Shown here: one piece after another, positions 15,575 through 24,737 of the stretch
Layout of the letters: each line of letters opens with the position of its first letter
Numbering within the stretch: position 1 is the stretch's first letter
Program-made: the position numbers and the translations under genes
Notes under the pieces: generated by a model
Database searches by the model: none
Told to the model about the DNA's origin: nothing
The model's input: the letters and a program-made list of their open reading frames with translations, nothing else
Assembly (NCBI GenBank): GCA_028281165.1
Contig: JANQKI010000050.1
Span: forward strand, 1-41,842
Origin: Opitutaceae bacterium
Lineage (GTDB): Bacteria > Verrucomicrobiota > Verrucomicrobiia > Opitutales > Opitutaceae
Length of the DNA stretch: 41,842 nucleotides
Direction: 5' to 3'

Positions 15575-18337
15575 CTAGAGCTCGACAAACTGTCCGTTCT
15601 GAATGAGAAAGCGATACTCTCCTGAGGGGAGCGATTTCTCTATCGTATCCGCATTTTCACTATACGAAGCAGGAGCCACAATCATAGCGGTGCAATTCAC
15701 GGGAATATCGCATTCCAAGTAGAGGTCGTCATCGCGTTTCTCCCACCGCAGGCGGAGGATCCCATGGGGTGTAGGAACTGCGCCTTCAGCCCAGTCAAGC
15801 TTCTCTAAAAACTGAGGAGCGATCCGAACTTGCTTCCAGCCAAGAGAAGTATCATCGAAAGTCGGAGGAATGATTCCCGCCACGCCCTGCATCAGAAACT
15901 CTTCGATAGTGCCAAACATGGCGTGATTGTGGTCAGGAGCGCCGTCCCAGTGCTGCCAGTGTTCCGTTGCTCCTTTCGCCAACCAGTATCCCCATCCCGG
16001 ATACGTTGGAATGGTAGCAATGTCGTAAAGAGTGTCGCCCATCCTTTCCATGGTGAAAACTTCGACGAGAGACTTTGTCCCGATAATCCCCGTCATCAAA
16101 TGACCATCATGAGTCTCCTGGATATCGGAGAGCGCCTTCTGCAAGATGCTTTCTCTTTTGCTTTCCGGTTCGAACCCGAACTGCAAGGGCAGTAGATTAG
16201 CCGTTTGAAAAGGATAATGACCAGGAGGCGTTTCTTCCTCAGGATCGGCAAAATATACTCCATTCGCCTTGTCGAAGAAATGCTGGTTTAATGCTTCAAC
16301 AGCCGTAAGAACTCGTTCGGAATGAGCTTTGGCTGCGCTTTCGTCGCCCAGAGCGCGAGCCATTTCGGCCACTATTTGCTCAGTTCTGGCGTAATAGCAG
16401 GTGCCAGCCAAACGTCGCAAATTATGCGTCATAGCGAAGCTCTTATGCGATCCATCTTCAGCATATCCCGGAGCCACGTGATCGGCCCAGATTCCTGAAA
16501 CCAGATCGTCAACAGCGGTGGAAGCCAGATAATCGGCCCAAGCAACCAGTGGCTGGTAGTGCTCTTCTAAAATGCGCTTGTCACCGCTTTGCTGATACAA
16601 ATACCAAGCTACAAACGGATAAGCGCCTCCCCAGACAGCCGTAGTCGGACTTTTTGAAGTACGATAGTTGGGAACGGTGTGGTCGATACTTCCGTCGCTT
16701 CGCATCGCTTGAGAGTCTCTCAAATCGAGGAGCCACTTCTCCCAAAAAAGCTGAGTGTCGAATATCGCATTCGCTCCCATGGCGAAAAGATGGGCATCAC
16801 CGGTCCAGCCATACTTTTCGGAGTTAGGATTGCTCATAGGGGCTCCCTGAAAAACGCCTTTTAAAGACCACAGCGTGTTGTGATGCAACTGGTTAAGCAA
16901 TTCGTCGGATGAATGAAAGGAACCAAGCACCTCGATATCCGAATACACTGCGCAGCCGGCTGCCTCGATAGATTCGAGATCATCAGGCGAATTAACCTCC
17001 ACCTGCAAATAACGGAACCCGGAATAGAAAAAACGGGGCTCATAGACCTCTTCGCCATCGCCCTTTAAAATATAGTGAGTGATGGCGTCCCTTTCATAGT
17101 GTCCACCTCGACCGTGAGCGAAGCCCAGGCTAATGCCTTTCGAATCTTCGAAACCACCCGGAAATATCGATTCATCAAGCGTCTCCGCTCCCCTAGCCTT
17201 AACCAAAAGACCTTTCTTGCCTCTCAGGCTGAGACGCCACCAGCCTCCAATATTCTGCCCAAAATCGTAAAGGTAAACACCTTTACCAAGTTCCCGCGTT
17301 CCAATCGGTTCCAAGACATCGACAACCCGCATGGGAGGCATCTGTTGAGGATATAGAGGCGTAGCAACCTGCATTTCGGTGACGGACTGCCATGATGAAT
17401 CATCATAACCAGCCTGGTGCCAGCTCGGATCTTCAAGTCGAGCGTCATAATCTTCCCCACCGTAAAAATGAGCGTAAGTCAGCGGGCTATTCGACCACTT
17501 CCAGTCCGCGTCTGTCGCGATGGTTTCGCGTGAGCCATCCGTGTATTCAATATCCAACTGCAACCAGCCAGCAGGCTGAGAAAATGGTCCTGGATATTCA
17601 CGAGCTAAATTGTGAAAGCGCTCCGGTTTTTCCATGGTAATAGCGGCTTGCCCTTCATTAAGCCAAAGCCCAACAGCATTAAGCCCTGGCTTAAGAGAAC
17701 CGGTCACATCATGGGTAGCATAGTAAAGTCGCTTTTCATACTGCGTTGGAGCTGGTTCCATCACAGCATCGCTTGTTTTTTCGCCATTCAAGTAAAGCTC
17801 CGCGTATCCAATCCCGGACACGTGAGCGTAGGCGGCGGCGATTTCGCCCTTTACTTTAAATTCACTCCTCAGCAATGGGGATCTCTGAGCGGCAGCAGTG
17901 GCAGCTGCCCATATGGCTTCGGAATCCGACAGGTCCGGAGCCATGCGGAAAAAACTCCTGGATGCCGACCGAGTGACGAGGTCGTTTTGATCCCAAACTT
18001 CCAACTGCCAGGAATAAAGCTTCCCCGCCTCCAAACTAGGTCCAGCGTAGACCAGGGGGGCGCTACCAGCGCGACTCACTTTGCCTGAATCCCAAATATG
18101 TGATTGTCTATCGAATACAGTTATGCGGCAAGCCGATTCCTCCGCTCCCTGTTCTGAACTGGAGAGCCACCAAGTAAATCGAGGGGCCTGCGATTCAACT
18201 GCCAACGGCCGCTCCTGATATTCGCATCGCATACGAGTGATCAGTAAAGAACCATCCGCATCAGCAGCGCCTGAAGCTCCCAAGGGAACTAGGCTACAAG
18301 TGGTAGTAAATAAAGTGGAGAATCGGAAAATTTTCAT
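15575..18337 (-). CDS. Secreted alpha-L-rhamnosidase, GH78
   Basis: Start at 18337 is chosen because MKIFRFSTLFTTTCSLVPLG is a good signal peptide; the longer frame to 18532 would overlap the upstream regulator. The 920-aa product follows GH78 order. It has an N-terminal beta domain (MRCEYQERPLAVESQAPRFT), then Bac_rhamnosid_N (SGIGYAELYLNGEKTSDAVM), then a concanavalin-like domain (YDFGQNIGGWWRL). A catalytic (alpha/alpha)6 barrel follows, with EKYGWTGDAHLFAMGAN near 16800 and GWGYWLAKGATEHWQHWDG near 15980. A final beta domain closes it. In the catalytic loop the usual DCPxRE reads NPNSE: the acid E is kept but D is replaced by N. It releases terminal L-rhamnose from glycosides or polysaccharides such as ulvan or pectin side chains; the exact substrate is unknown. 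Confidence 0.92.
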   Translation of the reverse strand: MKIFRFSTLFTTTCSLVPLGASGAADADGSLLITRMRCEYQERPLAVESQAPRFTWWLSSSEQGAEESACRITVFDRQSHIWDSGKVSRAGSAPLVYAGPSLEAGKLYSWQLEVWDQNDLVTRSASRSFFRMAPDLSDSEAIWAAATAAAQRSPLLRSEFKVKGEIAAAYAHVSGIGYAELYLNGEKTSDAVMEPAPTQYEKRLYYATHDVTGSLKPGLNAVGLWLNEGQAAITMEKPERFHNLAREYPGPFSQPAGWLQLDIEYTDGSRETIATDADWKWSNSPLTYAHFYGGEDYDARLEDPSWHQAGYDDSSWQSVTEMQVATPLYPQQMPPMRVVDVLEPIGTRELGKGVYLYDFGQNIGGWWRLSLRGKKGLLVKARGAETLDESIFPGGFEDSKGISLGFAHGRGGHYERDAITHYILKGDGEEVYEPRFFYSGFRYLQVEVNSPDDLESIEAAGCAVYSDIEVLGSFHSSDELLNQLHHNTLWSLKGVFQGAPMSNPNSEKYGWTGDAHLFAMGANAIFDTQLFWEKWLLDLRDSQAMRSDGSIDHTVPNYRTSKSPTTAVWGGAYPFVAWYLYQQSGDKRILEEHYQPLVAWADYLASTAVDDLVSGIWADHVAPGYAEDGSHKSFAMTHNLRRLAGTCYYARTEQIVAEMARALGDESAAKAHSERVLTAVEALNQHFFDKANGVYFADPEEETPPGHYPFQTANLLPLQFGFEPESKRESILQKALSDIQETHDGHLMTGIIGTKSLVEVFTMERMGDTLYDIATIPTYPGWGYWLAKGATEHWQHWDGAPDHNHAMFGTIEEFLMQGVAGIIPPTFDDTSLGWKQVRIAPQFLEKLDWAEGAVPTPHGILRLRWEKRDDDLYLECDIPVNCTAMIVAPASYSENADTIEKSLPSGEYRFLIQNGQFVEL

Positions 18338-18446
18338 CGGTAATGACAAGCCGTAGAACATCCTCCTACTCAACCCTAGCAAAACAATATAAATTAGTAG
18401 CAAGATCTGAACTACGAACCAGCAGAATCTATTTCCTTCACGGAGT

Positions 18447-19121
18447 TTATTGGCTCGATTTCGAATCCAGCAGGTGCTTTCTGGCCAGAAGGCGAGCAGC
18501 TTCCCCGTCTCCTTCCTTGATGGCATTGGCAATGACTTCGTGTCGCTTAAGCGTCGCCTGGCGTTGCTCGGGACTTGCGGAGTGCAACTTCACCAGCTCT
18601 TCCACAGAGCCAGAAATCGCTTCCCGCATCGTTTCCAAGTATCGGTTTTGGGCTGCGCTTGCTATAATTCGATGGAAGGCGGCATCCAGTTGACTAAAAG
18701 ACTCAGCAGAATCGATGCAATCGGCAGCTTCGGCGATGTTTTGGAAAAGCGCGTTCACGCAATCCACCGAGCAGCGTTCCGCCGCTAGGCCAGCCAACTC
18801 GCTTTCGATCAACGCTCTAGCGTCGTAGAGCTCCTCGATACTCTGCTCCTCTCCGCTCAGGCTAAGAGGAAGAAGGACGTCTTCGACGCTTTGCAGGCTC
18901 ACGGCTCTCGAAACAATCGTCCCTTTGCCATGCGAAACTTCAACCAGACCCAGAGCAGACAAACGAGCCAGACCTTCTCTCAAGCTGATGCGACTTACAC
19001 CCAGCTCAGCTTGAAGTTCACGTTCACTCGGCAAAGAGTCGCCCGGCTGCAATTCGCCATTTCTAATTCTATCTTTCAAATGACGAAAGACCGCCTCTGC
19101 CATCGATAGCCTACCTAGCAT
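18447..19121 (-). CDS. GntR/FadR-subfamily transcriptional regulator
   Basis: This 224-aa regulator has an N-terminal GntR winged helix (residues 8-72: LQPGDSLPSERELQAELGVS, then RISLREGLARLSALGLVEVS and HGKGTIV). A C-terminal FCD ligand domain (about 95-220) has candidate metal or ligand residues D146, H150, H194 and H216, typical of regulators sensing carboxylic or sugar acids such as hexuronates and gluconate. It lies 109 bp upstream of the rhamnosidase on the same strand, so it probably controls that gene and perhaps the dehydratase. Ligand binding would then report sugar-acid supply. The ATG at 19121 is preferred; an alternative ATG is six codons downstream. Confidence 0.9.
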   Translation of the reverse strand: MLGRLSMAEAVFRHLKDRIRNGELQPGDSLPSERELQAELGVSRISLREGLARLSALGLVEVSHGKGTIVSRAVSLQSVEDVLLPLSLSGEEQSIEELYDARALIESELAGLAAERCSVDCVNALFQNIAEAADCIDSAESFSQLDAAFHRIIASAAQNRYLETMREAISGSVEELVKLHSASPEQRQATLKRHEVIANAIKEGDGEAARLLARKHLLDSKSSQ

Positions 19122-19217
19122 TGGGAAAGGCTAGATGGATTGGGGGCGTAACTACCAGCTAGAAATGAAAAACCAACACACGGATCTTGCCCAGCTGATA
19201 CCGCAACGCTGGCATGT

Positions 19218-21452
19218 CTAGGGGTCCAACTTGAAAATTACTCTCCCGCGGCGAGCCATCTCCTCGGCCTCTTGAGGATTTCCCTCTCTTGCAACCGTTT
19301 CGATTGCCTTGACATAGAGGCGCTTAGCTTCCGGCGATTCCGATCCCTCCCAGAGGGCCAAAGCCAAAACTTCTAGCTCCGTACCCGTTTTGTAGTGAAT
19401 CAGCAGACGACGGTAATTGCCCTCCTGCTCCTTAGCGAGCTCGAGCGCTTGGCTGGAAACGCTGATGGCTTCGTCACGGCGGTCCAAAGCGATCAACGTC
19501 CTACCTAGCTGAATGTGTCCACGCAGACTACTCGCGTCATGCGAAACGAGATTTTGAAAATGGCCATAAGCTGCCTCGAAGTCCTTGTTCGAAAAATTCA
19601 ATACACCCGCTCCATATAAGGCATCTGCGCTTGTCGGGTCCAATTTCAAGGCTTCATCATACAAGGGTCCAGCTTCATCCAGCTTTCCTGCGGCAAGAAG
19701 GGCGCTCGCCAGTCGAATACGCGTGTTACTTTCATCGTATCCATTATTTAATAATACGGAATAATTTGTGATAGCTGGTTCTAGATCGTTACGAGAAAGG
19801 TCGATGTTGGCTACCATCGCCCGTGTCATGTCCAGTTCAGGTCTTATTTCCAAAGCGCTGCTAAACTCGCGCCGCGCCGCATCAAGCTTGCCCTGCTCCA
19901 GAAGAACGCTCCCCAAATTATGAAAAGCCTCCGCATAGTCTGGGGCGATTTCGATAGCTGATTCGAATTCCTTAGCCGCCAGAGAGTACAGGTTCGCCTC
20001 GGCATATTGCACACCTAAATTGTTGTGGGCAACAGGGAAATCGGGCTTAAGTTCAATCGCCTTTCGATAAGCATCCGCCGCCTCGGCCTTCCTGCCCATT
20101 TCGGCCAGAATGTATCCTAAATTGTTATGAATGAATGGATTGTAAGGTTCGGCTGCAATCGCATAACTAAAATATCCAGACTGCAAAGTCAGCATATCCT
20201 CGCGGCTACGCGTCAACACTTGCAAGGAAACCTCTCCCATTTCATCCGTAGAATTCCAGCCGTAGGTTACCCGCTTTGGCGGAGTATTCGGATTTCGGAT
20301 ATTGTCTTCAGAATTGTCATACAAATATCGCATCACAATGTCGGATCCCGCCGGAATCGAAAATGGCTCAACCAATCGATAGTCGCTTTGCCAGTTAAAA
20401 TCCCAGTCCCCAATCCTGAACAGTGGTAGCTCTTTCCCGCTTGGCTGGCGAGCGAATATCTTTAGGTCTTTGCCCAAATAATGAGCATGTGGATACAGGC
20501 GAAGCAGCTCCACATCCACAGGTAGCGTGAATCGCTTTTCCACGAGGTAATTGGACTTACCGGCAGGGATGTCGATGTCGTCGGACTTGATGCGTATCAC
20601 GAAAGATTCTCTCTCCGGCGGTTGATCACTGAAATAGAAAGCGATCGATGGTATAACAGGCTCGATCTTTCCTGACGGCAGCAGATGCAGTTGAGCCACC
20701 AGACTTGTGTTGGGATCCAACCGCCAAGCCGTTCCCGGATAGACTTCGTAAGGCTCCTGACCAGGCGTCCAACCAATAAAGTGGCCATCAGGATTAACTG
20801 CTCCAGAGCTTTCCATGCCATCGAAGCCAATCTCGGGATCTTCTTGATCTCGCAGTTGGGAAACCATAGTTCGATCGAATTGAAGTACAGCATGATGGAC
20901 GACTTTGGGATTGTTGGCTTTGAATTCCACCGCTCTGACATAGCGGGGTGAAGAAAGAGGAATGGGAATCACCAAATTTCTGAATACATCCTTTCCTTCG
21001 GCTGGAAGCATGAAAGGAATTTCGCATGTCACCACTAAATCCGGCTCGCCGAGCTGCCACCCGTCTTTGAAAGCAGGCGGATCCATCGCCAAGGGCTCAT
21101 CTCCCTCCGGAGCCCCCGATTCGTACCACTTCGCTAGGAGGTGAATCGCATCATCATCCAATCTGCGGCTATGCATTAGCTCAGGCCCGTATCCAGAATC
21201 TGGCTTCCATGGAGGCATAAAGCGATCCTCCGTAACTTCAGCGATCTGGCGGGCTCGTTTGGCTACGGATGGATAATCCAACAAACTGAAAGGCCCTGAG
21301 CCCTTGGGATGGTGACAAGCGGAGCAATTTTGGAAAATGATGGGGGCGATATCGCGGTTAAAAGTAGGCGAGCTATCCTCAGCAGCGCAGAATGAAGCTG
21401 CAATAAGGAATGCGAGACAGAACCTAGCGAAATGCATGAAAAATCTATTCAC
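19218..21452 (-). CDS. Exported cytochrome c / copper monooxygenase-like / TPR fusion protein
   Basis: This 744-aa protein begins with a signal peptide (ending near FCAAEDS). Residues 30-90 form a c-type cytochrome-like domain with CSACH (C43, C46, H47) and a downstream FMPPW whose Met could be the axial ligand. Residues about 150-400 resemble the two-domain copper type II ascorbate-dependent monooxygenase fold. It has VVHHAVLQF (CuA-like His pair), LYPHAHYLGKDLKIFA (HxH, CuB-like) and a closing YGWNSTDEMGE. From about 425 to the end are eight or so TPR units (for example YNPFIHNNLGYILAEMGRKA and FPVAHNNLGVQYAEANLYSL). The family is widespread in Planctomycetes and Verrucomicrobia without a proven substrate. 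It likely acts in the periplasm. It has no evident operon partner. Confidence 0.85.
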   Translation of the reverse strand: MNRFFMHFARFCLAFLIAASFCAAEDSSPTFNRDIAPIIFQNCSACHHPKGSGPFSLLDYPSVAKRARQIAEVTEDRFMPPWKPDSGYGPELMHSRRLDDDAIHLLAKWYESGAPEGDEPLAMDPPAFKDGWQLGEPDLVVTCEIPFMLPAEGKDVFRNLVIPIPLSSPRYVRAVEFKANNPKVVHHAVLQFDRTMVSQLRDQEDPEIGFDGMESSGAVNPDGHFIGWTPGQEPYEVYPGTAWRLDPNTSLVAQLHLLPSGKIEPVIPSIAFYFSDQPPERESFVIRIKSDDIDIPAGKSNYLVEKRFTLPVDVELLRLYPHAHYLGKDLKIFARQPSGKELPLFRIGDWDFNWQSDYRLVEPFSIPAGSDIVMRYLYDNSEDNIRNPNTPPKRVTYGWNSTDEMGEVSLQVLTRSREDMLTLQSGYFSYAIAAEPYNPFIHNNLGYILAEMGRKAEAADAYRKAIELKPDFPVAHNNLGVQYAEANLYSLAAKEFESAIEIAPDYAEAFHNLGSVLLEQGKLDAARREFSSALEIRPELDMTRAMVANIDLSRNDLEPAITNYSVLLNNGYDESNTRIRLASALLAAGKLDEAGPLYDEALKLDPTSADALYGAGVLNFSNKDFEAAYGHFQNLVSHDASSLRGHIQLGRTLIALDRRDEAISVSSQALELAKEQEGNYRRLLIHYKTGTELEVLALALWEGSESPEAKRLYVKAIETVAREGNPQEAEEMARRGRVIFKLDP

Positions 21453-21477
21453 ATTACGCGCTTGCGAATTGCCTCCA

Positions 21478-21513
21478 ACAAAAAAGCGATGCGACCCCTA
21501 AGTCGCATCGCTT
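21478..21513 (-). terminator. Rho-independent terminator of the first TonB-dependent receptor gene
   Basis: A perfect 12-bp stem, AAGCGATGCGAC with GTCGCATCGCTT, and a 6-nt loop are followed on the minus strand by a T-run (A-run 21480-21485 on the plus strand). It sits 24 bp beyond the receptor stop and before the next minus-strand gene, so it isolates the receptor transcript from the cytochrome/TPR gene. Confidence 0.9.
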
Positions 21514-21536
21514 GAAAAGTCATTAACAGCTTTTGA

Positions 21537-24533
21537 CTAGAATCTAAAGGAGGCTCTCAACTTGACGTCACGAGACTGAGGCAAGACGTAGTTTCTAACC
21601 AAGAAGTTGCCGTTGGCGTCAGCCGTCGTATCGAGCTGATTGATTGAGAGCTCGTCTTCATCAAACAGATTCTTGATATTCAGCTGCAGGTCCAAGGTGT
21701 AATGCTCGAACTCTTTGGTCCAACCGAAGACAGCGTCATAGAAAAGCCAGTCGTTATGCTCAAGAACGCCCAATGTAGGATGCACTTGGATACGGCCGTC
21801 CGTATAACGAACGCCACCGCCAACACGGAAGTTCTTTAGCCCACCCTCGGAAAACGAGTAGTTGGTAAAGAGATTCCATTTCGTTTGGCGTTGCCCTGGA
21901 GCAATGCCGCCGGAAAGAGCCTGCTGCGCGTCGCCAGCTCTTTGTATTAGGCTAATCGCATCATTGAAGGTCGCTCCTTCATTCAAATCGCCACTGATAT
22001 TGCCCGGGATGGCGATAACTTCGCTTGAATATTGCTGGAAGAAAGATCTGCCGGTAGGACCTTCCCACCAACCGGTGAATTCAGGAAGAGAGTCAGCCAA
22101 GGACACTTCAGTCTCCGAATAATTCAATACGGCGCGCCAATTCTCGTTGAGATTGCCAACAGCCGTTAATTCGAAACCTTCCGAACCCTCGGACTTGGTA
22201 CCCACCTCAGTTGTGATCTGTTGCGAATCATAGGTGGACTGATTGATTAGCTCCTGAGCTAGAAGCTCATCGTAGGTGTCCTTTATCAAGTTCATGGCAT
22301 TGCCATCAACCCAGGCGACGAAGCTGCTTACGTTGTTGGAAGTGGTTTCGTAGAACGCAGCCTTAAGAAACAGTCCGCCTCCTAAAAGATCCGCAGTAAT
22401 CCCGAAATCTTCGGATTCTCCATTTGGAACCGGATTGATGCCACCAGTTTCGCCTGGACCGCCGAAAATGTCCTTGTCGGAAAAATCGGAAATGCCGGAA
22501 TTGGTAGACGTATTATAGAAAACCGAAAACTGATCGGTTACATGGTAAACCGCTCCATAGCTTTCGGTATCGCCCACGAATTCCTGCACCAGAGCATTCT
22601 CGCGATCCAGAATATTTCGTTGCCCATCTACTGTATTTACTCGGCCATTACCATTAGGCGAGAAGAGATAGAAATCGTCTTCGCGGATACCGTAGGTAAT
22701 GAAGAGCTTGTCATTGAGGAAGGAACTCTGGCCAGCGATCATCATGGCATCGATTCCAGACTCCTCTCCTTTGACGCGTAGCGTTCTCCAATCCGAAAAG
22801 AGCGACACTACCTGATTCGGGTCGCGTCCTAGGTCGTATCTCGTTATATCGCCAGCAAGCACGTTGACGGTTTGCGAATCGCCATCCCATTCGGAGCCAA
22901 AGCCCACGCCCGGAAAGCCACCAACACGCCAATCTGCCAGATCGTCCGGATTCTCCAGGTAGTGACGGACCTGAACTTGATTATTGCCTCCCCAGACGTT
23001 TCCGGTGAAGGGACCGCCAGGGAAAGGCGTCACGCCAACAGCTCCAGGATCGACCCACACATACATTTGGGAATTGCGGCGAAATTCGCTCTGACGGCTC
23101 TGCCCCATGGCAGCGAAGCGATGCTTGCCCATCCATCCGTCGGTATTGATTTCGTGGGAGATCGTAGCGCGGACGTAGTCCTCGGTGAAGAAGCGGAAAT
23201 CTCTTTCTAGGCGGGACTGAAAGTACAGCTGTCCGGCATGAGGATTCGGGCTTCCATCGGCCAAGGTAGGATTGGGATCGCCCAGAAGGTCCACACCAAC
23301 GCCTCGATGACTGAAGCGGTCGACTTCATACTTAGCCCAAGCGAGTTCGACGAACGTATTCTCGGCTAGCTGTTGGCTGAGAATCGCAGACATATTGCGG
23401 ATATCGCGGGCGCCACGCATAACAAGCGGTCCTGATGTGGTGCCCGTTGGAGGAACAACCAGAGTACCGAAGCCTGCAGGATCGCTGAGAACGTTGTTAT
23501 CGTAAGTAAAATGATTGTCCCGCGGACCAGGATCAGACAAGGAAGTTGTCGCATTGCCTCTGTGATTGGCCACGAAGCCAGATCCGTTATCTACGTATGC
23601 GATGCTGTTGGTGGTTCCGATTATGCCTTCAGCGGATCCAGCTCCAGAACTTGTCAGCGGCCGTCCTGCCGCCAGCCACTGGCTTGCTCTGTCCTGCGGA
23701 CCGAATGGCATCGAAGGAGCGTCCAACACGTCCCCGTATTCATATTCCAAATCTAGAGTAGTCCTCTCGAATGGCTTGTATTTGAGAGCAACATGATAGC
23801 GTTCGTCTCGTCGGTATGTCCAAGCGCGATCATTTTCTCCATTGTCGTTGTGCAGGAGATTCAAGCGGAGAGCCAATTTCCCTTCGAGCAACACTTTGTT
23901 GTAATCGATGTGTCCCCGAAGCCGATCAGCATCCCCAACCGTAATATTGAAGGTCGTGAAATCGCGACCTAAAACTGGTTTCTTGGTAGAGGAATTGATG
24001 AGGCCACCAGCTTTCGCGATCCCGAAAAGGATGGAATTTGGCCCACGGGATTCGTCGATACGCTCCATGTTGTAGACGTCCTGGTCCCATTCATAGGCGA
24101 AGAAGTTCCTTCCTTGGTCAGCATCCAATCCACGGATACGATATCTGGCATCAAATGCCGTAAGCTGATTGCCGCCAAAGGTTCCATCGTCCTGGGAAAG
24201 CTCAGGAGTCTGGTTAACCGAATATTCGAGGGTTTCCTCAAGACTATCAGCTCCAATGTCTTCAATAAATTCCTTAGTGAAGACAGTGACCGGAGCAGGA
24301 GTATCCTTGAGCCGCGAGTTCATGCGACTGCCCGCCAAAGTGTTCTGAGCAGCATACCCAACGTCTCCAGAGCCATCCACCTCAAAAGGCGACAACTCGA
24401 AAACCTCGTCCTCCTCTTGAGCGGAAAGGTTAAGAGCCGGTGTTGTCAAAAACGCCAGAGGCGTCGCAATGCGTAGGGCAAAAGCCACTACACGAGATCC
24501 AATGGGAGATTCCCGATTGTTTAGGTTGTTCAT
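21537..24533 (-). CDS. TonB-dependent outer-membrane receptor (first of three)
   Basis: The start is placed at 24533 (MNNLNNRESPIG), giving 998 aa; a longer frame to 24581 adds 16 residues that disturb the signal peptide. After the export signal (ending NLSAQ) comes EEDEVFELSPFEVDGSGDVG, then a plug domain (about 50-190: LKDTPAPVTVFTKEFIEDIG, later RGLDADQGRN and ESRGPNSILFGIAKAGGLIN). The long 22-strand-type barrel ends KLRASFRF with the C-terminal Phe needed for barrel assembly. These receptors use TonB/ExbBD energy to import glycans, siderophores or similar. None of the TonB system is in the window. The divergent LacI gene (24738) is the probable regulator. It is clearly more distant from the other two receptors than they are from each other. 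Confidence 0.93.
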   Translation of the reverse strand: MNNLNNRESPIGSRVVAFALRIATPLAFLTTPALNLSAQEEDEVFELSPFEVDGSGDVGYAAQNTLAGSRMNSRLKDTPAPVTVFTKEFIEDIGADSLEETLEYSVNQTPELSQDDGTFGGNQLTAFDARYRIRGLDADQGRNFFAYEWDQDVYNMERIDESRGPNSILFGIAKAGGLINSSTKKPVLGRDFTTFNITVGDADRLRGHIDYNKVLLEGKLALRLNLLHNDNGENDRAWTYRRDERYHVALKYKPFERTTLDLEYEYGDVLDAPSMPFGPQDRASQWLAAGRPLTSSGAGSAEGIIGTTNSIAYVDNGSGFVANHRGNATTSLSDPGPRDNHFTYDNNVLSDPAGFGTLVVPPTGTTSGPLVMRGARDIRNMSAILSQQLAENTFVELAWAKYEVDRFSHRGVGVDLLGDPNPTLADGSPNPHAGQLYFQSRLERDFRFFTEDYVRATISHEINTDGWMGKHRFAAMGQSRQSEFRRNSQMYVWVDPGAVGVTPFPGGPFTGNVWGGNNQVQVRHYLENPDDLADWRVGGFPGVGFGSEWDGDSQTVNVLAGDITRYDLGRDPNQVVSLFSDWRTLRVKGEESGIDAMMIAGQSSFLNDKLFITYGIREDDFYLFSPNGNGRVNTVDGQRNILDRENALVQEFVGDTESYGAVYHVTDQFSVFYNTSTNSGISDFSDKDIFGGPGETGGINPVPNGESEDFGITADLLGGGLFLKAAFYETTSNNVSSFVAWVDGNAMNLIKDTYDELLAQELINQSTYDSQQITTEVGTKSEGSEGFELTAVGNLNENWRAVLNYSETEVSLADSLPEFTGWWEGPTGRSFFQQYSSEVIAIPGNISGDLNEGATFNDAISLIQRAGDAQQALSGGIAPGQRQTKWNLFTNYSFSEGGLKNFRVGGGVRYTDGRIQVHPTLGVLEHNDWLFYDAVFGWTKEFEHYTLDLQLNIKNLFDEDELSINQLDTTADANGNFLVRNYVLPQSRDVKLRASFRF

Positions 24534-24653
24534 AGCTTGGTATCTATAGTTTGAAACAAAAAGAAGACCAACTACCCGCAAAGGTACTACATACCCGAAA
24601 CTACAATAGCACGAGATAGTGGTGTGGTGAAGGGAGGGGCAAGTGGGTCCAAA

Positions 24654-24664
24654 ACGTTTAACGT
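24654..24664. promoter_or_regulatory. Candidate LacI operator, receptor side of the first divergent pair
   Basis: ACGTTTAACGT is a perfect 11-bp odd-centred palindrome in the 204-bp region between receptor and LacI starts. Its CGTT/AACG halves resemble the CGTTA palindromes at the other two receptor/LacI pairs. Binding is inferred only. Confidence 0.35.
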
Positions 24665-24722
24665 AGCGAAGGAGAATATAAATGAGTTTGACGAATTCTC
24701 AACAAGATCTTTGGTATGTGAC

Positions 24723-24736
24723 GCGTAACATAACGC
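24723..24736. promoter_or_regulatory. Candidate operator overlapping the LacI translation start region
   Basis: GCGTAACATAACGC ends one base before the ATG of the LacI gene. It is a pseudo-palindrome with GCGT/ACGC ends and TAAC repeats. Its position would suit autoregulation. It carries the same CGTTA/TAACG half-site type as 30444-30457. Confidence 0.35.
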
Positions 24737-24737
24737 T

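Noticed and set aside
18338-18532. Upstream extension of the rhamnosidase with a hydrophobic LLLIYIVLLGL
   Set aside because: It overlaps the regulator gene and would place a second signal before a good signal peptide at 18337.
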